Origin: Chitinophaga sp. LS1
GTDB taxonomy: Bacteria; Bacteroidota; Bacteroidia; Chitinophagales; Chitinophagaceae
Direction of reading: 5' to 3'
Length of the DNA: 64,000 nt
NCBI RefSeq assembly: GCF_034274695.1
Contig: NZ_CP128362.1
Span: forward strand, 558,001 to 622,000
Positions 1-7,210 of the stretch are shown here, in pieces. Numbering within the stretch: the stretch's first letter is position 1; the number at the start of each line of letters is the position of its first letter. Made by a program: the position numbers and the translations under genes. Under the pieces are notes generated by a model. That model saw nothing but the letters and a program-made list of their open reading frames with translations. It had not been told where the DNA came from and did not search any database.

Positions 1-1
1 T

Positions 2-1000
2 TCCCTGCTGGCAAAATTGTACCTGAATGCTGAATACTACACCGGCACTCAACGTTACAACGATGCAATCATTGCCTGCGACAGTGTTATTAACTCTAAC
101 CTGTACACCCTGGCCAGCAGCGGTAGCTACCTGGATATGTTCAAATACAATAACGGTCCTGCTACCCCTGAATTCATCTTCGCCGTTCCTTATGATCCTA
201 ACTTCAGCAACGGCTCATGGCCGTTCAGAGGCGTAAATATCCACAGCCGCTATGATGTGCCACGCTCTATGGGTAACGTAGCAGCAGGCGCCGGTTACAA
301 CTACTTCAGCATTCCATTCGTACCAGGTGCACCCAGAAGTACCATACCTTCCTACTATGCCTACTTTTATGATGACAATGATGTACGTAACGGTCAATGG
401 CTGCATGGTAAACAATACAAACAGGATGGTACTCCTATCACCATCACCACTACTTATGCAGGTTATGATGCAATCACCTATGCAGGTAACACCGCTTCTT
501 ACACCTATCAGCTGGACCTGACTCCTGATGTAGTGCTGAGACAAAGTACTGACCTGTTTGATTGTGGTAATGACGAAGTAGCCTGGAACATGGGTTACCG
601 TAATATCAAGTTCTATCCTGATGCAACATCTGCAAACCGTAACCAGAATAACGACATTCCTGTATTCAGATATGCCGACATCCTGATGATGAAAGCCGAA
701 GCAATTCAGCGTGGTGGTAGCGCTACCAACGGTGCTTCTGCACTGAGCCTGGTAAACCAGGTAAGAGCTCAGCGTACTACCAGCGCAGCATGGACAAATA
801 TCACACTGGATTCTATCTACAATGAAAGAACCAGAGAGTTCGCAATGGAAGCATGGCATAGAAATGACATGATCCGGTTTGGTAAATTTGAAAACAGCTG
901 GGGTTTCAAAACAGATGCTGATGTGAATCACCGTATCTTCCCGATCCCTACTAATGCAATTAAGTTGAATCCGAATCTGACACAGAATCCGGGTTATTAA
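2..1000 (+). CDS. SusD/RagB-family outer-membrane lipoprotein, C-terminal part (5' end outside window)
   Basis: The reading frame is open from the first bases of the window, so only about the last 332 residues are present; the signal peptide and lipobox lie upstream. The start of the visible part (SLLAKLYLNAEYY, then TGTQRYNDAIIACDSVI) is the TPR-like helix pair of SusD proteins. The end carries the usual family signature: RYADILMMKAEAI, a NQVRAQR helix, NERTREFAMEAWHRNDMIRFGKF, and a closing IFPIPTNAIKLNPNLTQNPGY. SusD proteins sit on the cell surface as a lid over the SusC transporter and bind oligosaccharides; the SusC partner is presumably just upstream. A strong hairpin follows 45 bases after the stop. 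Confidence 0.93.
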   Translation, partial: SLLAKLYLNAEYYTGTQRYNDAIIACDSVINSNLYTLASSGSYLDMFKYNNGPATPEFIFAVPYDPNFSNGSWPFRGVNIHSRYDVPRSMGNVAAGAGYNYFSIPFVPGAPRSTIPSYYAYFYDDNDVRNGQWLHGKQYKQDGTPITITTTYAGYDAITYAGNTASYTYQLDLTPDVVLRQSTDLFDCGNDEVAWNMGYRNIKFYPDATSANRNQNNDIPVFRYADILMMKAEAIQRGGSATNGASALSLVNQVRAQRTTSAAWTNITLDSIYNERTREFAMEAWHRNDMIRFGKFENSWGFKTDADVNHRIFPIPTNAIKLNPNLTQNPGY

Positions 1001-1045
1001 TAAAAGTTTGATAAAGGATAGCTGGCTCCTTTAGCTAACTGAATA

Positions 1046-1162
1046 AAAAGAGGGTGTATCTGAAATTAGATACACCCTCTTTTTATTCGGATACCTGATG
1101 AAGCCAGATTCCATTTTATGCGTTTCTCAGGAGTTTCATTTATTTATGATACACCTTCTTTT
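1046..1162 (+). repeat. MITE-like intergenic element, copy 1 (contains a terminator hairpin)
   Basis: The first part is a perfect hairpin: arm 1046-1060 (AAAAGAGGGTGTATC), 8-base loop, arm 1069-1083. It is followed by a conserved segment starting ATTCGGATACCTGATG and by a second, distal copy of the 3' arm at 1148-1162 (GATACACCTTCTTTT). The whole unit is therefore bounded by 15-bp inverted repeats with one mismatch, and the 5' arm could pair with either 3' arm. Related copies lie at 23974-24088, 20421-20479 (truncated, inverted) and 49996-50098 (diverged, inverted). It lies between the converging SusD and EF-G-like genes and probably terminates transcription for SusD. Confidence 0.7.
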
Positions 1163-1191
1163 ATTCCCCAATAAATTCAACATTTTTGTTT

Positions 1192-3321
1192 TTATCCCCC
1201 TACTAATTCTACACTCCTATACTCCTCCATCAGCTTCTTCTGTAATTCCCCCGGCACAGCTGCATACTCTGCAAACACCGCTTTCACCCTCGCTTTCCCC
1301 TGCGTCACATTTCGCAATGCTGCAAACAACTTATCCAATTCCGCCTGCGGCGTGCGCGCTTTAATAATCTGATATCCATTTTCAGAATCCATCCCTGTAA
1401 TCAAACTTCGCCTGCTCTGCAACTCTCCCATCACATCGCCCGCCATATCATCCGGCGCAGTCGTCTCCACATCATACACAGGTTCTAATAATAACGGTGC
1501 CGCCTGGTGAAAAGCATCTTTAAACGCCATCATCCCCGCTATCTTAAATGAAATATCATTACTATCCACAGGATGCATTTTACCATCATATACACTCACT
1601 CTGATGTCCCGCACATAAGATCCTGTCAAAGGACCTTCATTCATCTTCTCCATAATCCCTTTCATAATAGAAGGTAAAAACCGTGTATCAATGGCGCCAC
1701 CTACAATACAATTATTGAATACCAGCTTACCACCCCAGTTTAAATCTACCGTTTCCGTATCACGTACCGGATGTTCCTTATACGGAGGCATACCATCATA
1801 GTAAGGTTCTATTTTTATATACACCTCTGCAAACTGCCCCGAACCACCTGATTGTTTTTTATGCCTGTATGTAGACTGTGCACCCTGCCTGATCGTTTCC
1901 CTGTAAGGTATTTTCGCAGGAATAAAATCGATCGGCATTTTATAAATATGCTCCAGCCGCCATTTGGTCAATGCTAAATGTAATTCACCTTGCCCATGCA
2001 AAATCACCTGTTTCAATTCACGGTTATATTCAATTTCCAAAGTAGGGTCTTCCATATGAATTTCTGCCAGCACTTCGCTCAGTTTTTCATCATCTCCTTT
2101 ATTCACAGGTTCGATCGCTACCCGCACATTTGGTGTAGGAAAATGAATCGCTTCCACCTGCACACTACCTTTCTCTCCCAATGTATGATTCGTCAAAGTA
2201 TTTTTCAGTTTCAAAGTACAGCCGATATCTCCTGTACGCAGTACCTCCACATTATTGCGGTTCTTACCGTCAGCGATAAATAACTGATTCAACCGCTCTG
2301 CCGTATTCCCCTTCTCATTGTACAACTCAGCTCCCGCCTTCACTTCCCCCGACAACACTTTAAAGAACGATAGCTTTCCAATATGCGGTTCCAGCAAAGT
2401 CTTAAATACAAACAACACCGGAGGGCCTGCCGGATCACAGGCTATCGTTTCACCTTTTTCGCCTTTTTCAGGAGGCATATCCACCGCTGATGGGGCTACA
2501 TTATCAATAAATCCCATCAGCCTTCCACTCCCCATATCATTCAAAGCAGATAAACAAAACAATGGAAACACATCGTGTTTCAACATCCCTATTTTCAATC
2601 CCTGCCGCAATTCATCTTCATCGAGATTTCCTTTTTCAAAATACTGTTCCATGAGGGTATCGTCATTTTCGGCGGCTTTTTCTACGAGTTCATTGTGTAG
2701 CTTTTCCGCCTGCTCCTTTTCACTCTCAGGAATGGGTAGTTTTTCTGGCTTACCACCTTTTTCCGGGAATTTGTACATCGTCATTTTCAACAGGTCGATC
2801 ACGCTGTTAAAACCAGGTCCCTGGTTCACAGGGTATTGCATGACCGTAACGGCGTTTCCCAATACCCGTTTTGCGGATTCAACAGTGCGGGAAAAATTTG
2901 CCAGTTCTGCATCGAGCTGATTCACAGCCACGATAGTCGGTTTGCGGTACTTATCCACATAGTCCCAAATCAGTTCGGTACCCACTTCTACGCCGTGCTG
3001 TGCATTCAGCAGGAGGAGTGCGGTGTCACAGATGCGGATGGATGCAATTACTTCCCCGATAAAGTCTTCAAGTCCCGGGGTATCAATAATATTGATCTTG
3101 TAATCACGCCACTCTGTGTGCATACAGGTGGCGTAAACCGAGCTACCCCTGTCATGCTCTATATCATGGTAATCGGAGACCGTGTTCCCCTCTTCGACCC
3201 TGCCTCGTCGGGGAATGATGCCGGCCTCGAATAACATGGTTTCGCAAAGTGTGGTCTTACCGCTTTTCGCTGCTCCTAATAGGACAATGTTCCTGATGTG
3301 TTTCTCATCATAGGTCTTCAT
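1192..3321 (-). CDS. EF-G paralogue (EF-G2-like translation factor) lacking the catalytic histidine
   Basis: A 709-residue protein of full EF-G length. Seen: a P-loop GAAKSGKT at residues 16-23, a G3 motif DTPGLEDF from residue 80 where canonical EF-G has DTPGH, and a G4 motif NQLD at 134-137 instead of NKxD. Later domains are well kept, for example YRHKKQSGGSGQFAEV in domain IV and GSYVRDIRVSVYDGKMHPVD. Known: Bacteroides has a second EF-G (EF-G2) reported to support translocation without GTP hydrolysis under carbon starvation; this protein resembles it in length, motifs and domain IV wording as I recall them. The loss of the histidine (Leu84) fits a hydrolysis-defective factor. It faces the ABC exporter divergently across 231 bases. 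It is unlikely to be the housekeeping fusA, which normally sits with rpsL/rpsG. Confidence 0.85.
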   Translation of the reverse strand: MKTYDEKHIRNIVLLGAAKSGKTTLCETMLFEAGIIPRRGRVEEGNTVSDYHDIEHDRGSSVYATCMHTEWRDYKINIIDTPGLEDFIGEVIASIRICDTALLLLNAQHGVEVGTELIWDYVDKYRKPTIVAVNQLDAELANFSRTVESAKRVLGNAVTVMQYPVNQGPGFNSVIDLLKMTMYKFPEKGGKPEKLPIPESEKEQAEKLHNELVEKAAENDDTLMEQYFEKGNLDEDELRQGLKIGMLKHDVFPLFCLSALNDMGSGRLMGFIDNVAPSAVDMPPEKGEKGETIACDPAGPPVLFVFKTLLEPHIGKLSFFKVLSGEVKAGAELYNEKGNTAERLNQLFIADGKNRNNVEVLRTGDIGCTLKLKNTLTNHTLGEKGSVQVEAIHFPTPNVRVAIEPVNKGDDEKLSEVLAEIHMEDPTLEIEYNRELKQVILHGQGELHLALTKWRLEHIYKMPIDFIPAKIPYRETIRQGAQSTYRHKKQSGGSGQFAEVYIKIEPYYDGMPPYKEHPVRDTETVDLNWGGKLVFNNCIVGGAIDTRFLPSIMKGIMEKMNEGPLTGSYVRDIRVSVYDGKMHPVDSNDISFKIAGMMAFKDAFHQAAPLLLEPVYDVETTAPDDMAGDVMGELQSRRSLITGMDSENGYQIIKARTPQAELDKLFAALRNVTQGKARVKAVFAEYAAVPGELQKKLMEEYRSVELVGG

Positions 3322-3500
3322 AACAATTTGATTAAGAAAAAATTGTGAAGTAAACGTGGAAAGCCGTTTTGGTGAATAGTGGCCGTAGCGGCGCTGCTGC
3401 CGAAGCGTTGCTGTTGATTTATAACCTTTTATAAGCTATATAAATCCCTCTCTGAGTATTAAGGTACTCAATTTTTATGACCTGTAGTATAGTCAAAGAT

Positions 3501-3529
3501 GTTGCAACATTTATAATATCGTATATTTG
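3501..3529 (+). promoter_or_regulatory. Bacteroidota-type promoter for the ABC exporter
   Basis: A perfect -7 box TATATTTG (consensus TAnnTTTG) lies at 3522-3529, with TTG at 3502-3504, 17 bases before it, as a -33 element. The expected start is near 3535, some 15-20 bases before the ATG at 3553. Assigned by pattern only. Confidence 0.6.
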
Positions 3530-3552
3530 CGATCTAGACTGTTCTTTGCATC

Positions 3553-5310
3553 ATGAAATTGTTTTTACATTATCTGAAAAGATATAAATGGTTAATCGGA
3601 TTGGCTTTATTATTAGCGACCATTAACCAGGTATTTTCCCTGCTTGATCCATATATTTTTGGAAAGCTGATTGATCGATTCGCGAATCACCCAAACACGA
3701 CTGCTAAAGGAATACCACGCGGGCAGGGTGATTATATCAGCGGTGTTATTCTGCTACTGCTTGCTTCTATGGGTGTCGCTATGGTCTCGCGTATTGCCAA
3801 GGCCTTCCAGGATTACTTCACAAACGTGATTATCCAGAAGTTTGGCGCCAGTGTTTACACCGACGGACTGAAGCATTCCCTCCGCCTGCCATACCAGCAA
3901 TTTGAAGACCAGCGTAGTGGCGAAACACTCGCTGTATTACAGAAAGTACGCACGGATAGCGAGAAGTTCATCACTGCCTTTGTGAATGTACTCTTCGTTG
4001 CCCTGGTAGGTGTCATTTTCGTGATGGTGTATGCTTACACGGTAAACAAAAGCCTGGTATTTGTATACACCGGCGGTTGTTTGCTCCTGTCCTGGCTCAT
4101 GAACGTACTCAGCCGCAAGATCAAGACTATTCAGAAAACGATCGTCAAGGAAACGACCATGCTTGCAGGCGCGACCACAGAGTCCCTGCGTAACATCGAA
4201 TTGGTAAAAAGCCTTGGCCTCACTAACCAGGAAATCCGTCGTCTCAATTCAACGACCATACGTATCCTCATGCTGGAACTGAAAAAGGTGCGTAGCATCA
4301 GAAGTATCAGTTTTGTACAGGGTACGTTTGTAAACTTCCTGCGCCAGGTGATCCTCTTCCTGCTCATGTACCTGATTTACGGAGGTTCCGTAACGGTAGG
4401 CCAGTTGTTCACCTTACAGCTGTATTCCTTCTTCATTTTCGGCCCTTTGCAGGAATTAGGCAATATCATCCTCGCTTACCGCGAGGCACAGGTATCTCTC
4501 CTGAACTTCCAGCGCATCCTGGAGACTCCTGTAGAAGAAACGCCCTCCAACCCTGTCAGGATCAGCAATATTGAGTCCCTCACATTTGAAAATGTAGGAT
4601 TCCAGCACCTGACAGCGAGTACCAAAGCCCTCGAACAGATCAGTTTCACGGTGAAAACCGGTGAAACAGTGGCATTCGTCGGCCCTTCCGGCTCTGGCAA
4701 GACCACGCTGGTGAAATTACTTGTCGGTTTGTACAATCCTGCTGAAGGAAATCTGTACTACAACGGCATTAAAAGTTCCGGGATTGATATAGAAGAATTA
4801 CGCGCACAGATCGGTTTCGTGACACAGGATACCCAGTTATTCTCAGGTACCATCCGCGAAAACCTCTTATTCGTAAATCCCCGCGCCACAGACGATGATA
4901 TGCTGCGCGTGCTGAAACAGGCAAGTTGCGACACCCTGCTCGCCCGTGGTGATAATGGGCTGGATACCATGATTGGTGAAGGTGGTATGAAGGTATCAGG
5001 CGGTGAGAAACAACGTCTCTCTATTGCCCGTGCACTCCTCCGCCATCCGCGTTTGCTGGTATTTGATGAGGCGACTTCTGCGCTGGATTCTATTACTGAA
5101 GAAGCAATCTCTAATACGGTAAGAGCAATCACCGCTACCCGTGAGCATATTACTGTGATGATTGCACATAGGTTGTCCACGATTATGCATGCGGACAAGA
5201 TTTTTGTGCTGGAAAAGGGGAGGATTATTGAGACGGGGAATCATATTGATCTGTTGGCTGAGAAAGGGCTGTATTATGCCATGTGGAGGCAACAGATCGG
5301 GGAAAGATAG
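3553..5310 (+). CDS. ABC transporter, fused permease/ATPase (exporter type)
   Basis: A 585-residue half-transporter, the normal length for this class. Roughly the first 310 residues form the ABC type 1 membrane domain with about six hydrophobic segments. The nucleotide-binding domain has Walker A GPSGSGKTT near residue 377, the signature VSGGEKQR near 481, Walker B LLVFDEATSALD near 500 and the switch histidine in MIAHRLSTI. It should act as a homodimer exporting a lipid, peptide or drug; the substrate cannot be read from the sequence. It is monocistronic, with its own promoter and a hairpin terminator just after the stop. Confidence 0.93.
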   Translation: MKLFLHYLKRYKWLIGLALLLATINQVFSLLDPYIFGKLIDRFANHPNTTAKGIPRGQGDYISGVILLLLASMGVAMVSRIAKAFQDYFTNVIIQKFGASVYTDGLKHSLRLPYQQFEDQRSGETLAVLQKVRTDSEKFITAFVNVLFVALVGVIFVMVYAYTVNKSLVFVYTGGCLLLSWLMNVLSRKIKTIQKTIVKETTMLAGATTESLRNIELVKSLGLTNQEIRRLNSTTIRILMLELKKVRSIRSISFVQGTFVNFLRQVILFLLMYLIYGGSVTVGQLFTLQLYSFFIFGPLQELGNIILAYREAQVSLLNFQRILETPVEETPSNPVRISNIESLTFENVGFQHLTASTKALEQISFTVKTGETVAFVGPSGSGKTTLVKLLVGLYNPAEGNLYYNGIKSSGIDIEELRAQIGFVTQDTQLFSGTIRENLLFVNPRATDDDMLRVLKQASCDTLLARGDNGLDTMIGEGGMKVSGGEKQRLSIARALLRHPRLLVFDEATSALDSITEEAISNTVRAITATREHITVMIAHRLSTIMHADKIFVLEKGRIIETGNHIDLLAEKGLYYAMWRQQIGER

Positions 5311-5808
5311 TTTTGTCTTTTTTATAATGAAGAGGGGAAGTGATGTATCACTTTCCCTCTTTGTTTTATGATTCGATTGATCGTTTTTATGATTTGATCG
5401 ATCTTTTTTATTTGCTGATTGATTTAAATAATCATTTTCTATATGTAAATACTTCTCTTCTTTTATGCTTAAATATCCGTCTTGCTCCTTCAAATACTCC
5501 GCTTCCAACAGCCGGGTTACCTCCTCCTCAATTACTCCCGCTTTCAATAATTTCGTCGCCTTCCCCGTCATCTCCCTATACACCCCATGCACCTTCTCTT
5601 CCAACTGCCTGTACACCCTGCTCGCTATCTTCGACGCCCTTCCCAACCGCGCAGCACTCCACCGCGTGCCCTCAAATGCAGGCAGCGTCATCACCTCTTC
5701 AGCCGTCAGGGAACTTTTCATTCTCATGTAATAATTCCCATTCGCTGAATAAAGTGTAATCTCTCCAAAAGTGCCCTGTAAAGGATTGGGATCAAACAAT
5801 TTAGCCAT
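4996..5808 (-). CDS. Hypothetical protein of a short Bacteroidota family; reading frame overruns into the ABC gene
   Basis: The first ~120 residues look like a real conserved domain: MAKLFDPNPLQGTFGEITLYSANGNYYMR..., then a SLTAEEVMTLPAFEGTRWSAARLGRASK stretch. They resemble a recurring Bacteroidota family of unknown function with a GxxGxxxxYxxNGxxYxR start and a 'PAFERTRxNxxEFGRA' motif. After about residue 125 the sequence becomes low in complexity (KKDRSNHKNDQSNHK, from short AT-rich repeats). The last ~105 residues are simply the antisense of the ABC exporter's 3' end. The natural stop was probably lost by a small indel near 5370-5410, or the tail is a neutral read-through. Function unknown; true end uncertain. 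Confidence 0.55.
   Translation of the reverse strand: MAKLFDPNPLQGTFGEITLYSANGNYYMRMKSSLTAEEVMTLPAFEGTRWSAARLGRASKIASRVYRQLEEKVHGVYREMTGKATKLLKAGVIEEEVTRLLEAEYLKEQDGYLSIKEEKYLHIENDYLNQSANKKDRSNHKNDQSNHKTKRESDTSLPLFIIKKTKLSFPDLLPPHGIIQPFLSQQINMIPRLNNPPLFQHKNLVRMHNRGQPMCNHHSNMLTGSGDCSYRIRDCFFSNRIQRRSRLIKYQQTRMAEECTGNRETLFLTA
5331..5360. terminator. Hairpin terminator after the ABC exporter
   Basis: A 13-bp stem (5331-5343 with 5348-5360, one G-T pair, loop TGTA) is followed by TTTGTTTT. It lies within the reading frame of the opposing gene 4996-5808, which suggests that gene originally ended before it. Confidence 0.75.
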
Positions 5809-6032
5809 ACTATAAGTTAGGGATTTTCAGCGAACTGAACAAATCATTTTCCGCAGTTGCAGCAACCATTCTTCGCAGTTGCAATAACCATTCTTCAGCA
5901 ATTCATTTGCTCCTTCCCCCCTCCTTCGACAGCCTTTCAATATCGTTTCTATCCCCCTTCTATATCACTCTACCGCCGCTTTACCGCCGCTTCGCCGTAC
6001 ATACTGCGCACTTTCATGACAATCATGACAAA

Positions 6033-6440
6033 TCACAACTCCGCCGTATCCTCATCATAATACACAAAGAAATACAAATAAATCACCCTGCTTATCCGCA
6101 TCATCCACGGCTGCAACAACACCAGCAATACCCCATTCACCCCCAGCCACCAAAACACACTGTCATCCTTCCAGGAAATCCCAACCAACACCCAGTAACA
6201 AATCAGCGTAAACACCGAAAACGCTACCCCCAAAGCATAACTCACATACCCGGTCCCAAACCAGAACCCCGTCTCCAACTCATACACCTGCCCACATACC
6301 GGACAACGTTCATTCATGTTGAAGATCTTCTTAAAACTCAAATGATACGGATTCTTATCCTTAAACATATCCCCTCTCCTGCAATGAGGGCACTTCATGG
6401 ATAACATACTCAGAAAGTAGTTTGGTCTTTGATGGCTCAT
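6033..6440 (-). CDS. DUF983 family membrane protein
   Basis: 135 residues. The N-terminal part has two CxxC zinc-binding-like pairs (CPHCRRGDMF and CPVCGQVYE), followed by two hydrophobic helices (YVSYALGVAFSVFTLICYWVLVG and VFWWLGVNGVLLVLLQPWMM). This layout is typical of DUF983 proteins, small membrane proteins of unknown role found widely in Bacteroidota and Proteobacteria. The gene stands alone. Confidence 0.85.
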   Translation of the reverse strand: MSHQRPNYFLSMLSMKCPHCRRGDMFKDKNPYHLSFKKIFNMNERCPVCGQVYELETGFWFGTGYVSYALGVAFSVFTLICYWVLVGISWKDDSVFWWLGVNGVLLVLLQPWMMRISRVIYLYFFVYYDEDTAEL

Positions 6441-6554
6441 ACCCCAAAATTACAATTATAATTTATTTATCCTTCCTCTTGTTATCCAGCCACAAACGCA
6501 ATTTCCTGCTGGCCTGTATTTTGTGTTACTTTCCTCAAAACAAAATCACCCATT

Positions 6555-7022
6555 ATGCGTCCATCAAATCTGCTCATCATCCTATCAATGGCCCTCCTCT
6601 CTGCCTGCGCCGCCGCCTCGCAGGAAGCAAGCGCCGATACCACCACTGTAAACAAAGTCATTGCCGAATCCACCCCCACTAATGCAGACATCAAAGATTC
6701 GACAAATACTACTCTCAAACCAAAATCCGGCTCCTATTCTCCTGAATGCTACAAAGCCATCACTGACATCGTCATGAGCTCCAGCTTCAAAACCGAAGCG
6801 GCAAAAAAAGAAAATATAAAAGTGAGAATAGACCGGGAAGAAGGTAGCAAACTCTTTCTACAACTCTTCGCCAGCGAAAAAGACCACGAGTCTACTTTAG
6901 CATGGCTCAGACTGGATAAGGCAAATGAAAAACTGGAAGATATTACTGTAGACCCGGCAAACCCGGTGGTATTGAGATATGACACTAAATTAATCAGTGC
7001 ATTGAGACAGAACTGTCCATAA
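6555..7022 (+). CDS. Hypothetical lipoprotein
   Basis: 155 residues. A signal peptide ends in the lipobox LLSAC (Cys18), so the protein should be lipid-anchored, followed by a Thr/Ser-rich linker to about residue 60. The remaining ~95 residues are charged, contain two cysteines (PECYKA and the terminal QNCP) and match no family I recognise. It is divergent from the DUF983 gene and ends shortly before a shared hairpin terminator. Confidence 0.7.
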   Translation: MRPSNLLIILSMALLSACAAASQEASADTTTVNKVIAESTPTNADIKDSTNTTLKPKSGSYSPECYKAITDIVMSSSFKTEAAKKENIKVRIDREEGSKLFLQLFASEKDHESTLAWLRLDKANEKLEDITVDPANPVVLRYDTKLISALRQNCP

Positions 7023-7156
7023 AGATGATCTGAAAAAATGGAAATACCAGTAATCCCCCTCAAACAAACAATGCATCAAACAAACAATGTCTACAAAACC
7101 AAAGCTACAATGGCAATAGCATATTTCATTATACACATTCCCCTTTTATAAAATCA

Positions 7157-7190
7157 GAAAGGTCGTCCACGCCCGGACGACCCTTCTTTC
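7157..7190. terminator. Bidirectional hairpin terminator
   Basis: GGTCGTCC pairs with GGACGACC across a 6-base loop, with A-rich sequence before and a T-rich TTCTTTCTCT run after it. It lies between the convergent lipoprotein gene and TonB-receptor gene. Confidence 0.7.
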
Positions 7191-7210
7191 TCTATCTGTA
7201 TACGCAACGA

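Noticed and set aside
2318..2920. 200-residue rightward frame
   Set aside because: Antisense to the EF-G-like gene; Ser/Phe-rich shadow composition.
5340..5759. Rightward frames opposite the small hypothetical gene
   Set aside because: Pro/Ser/Thr-rich shadow of the leftward gene, no motif.
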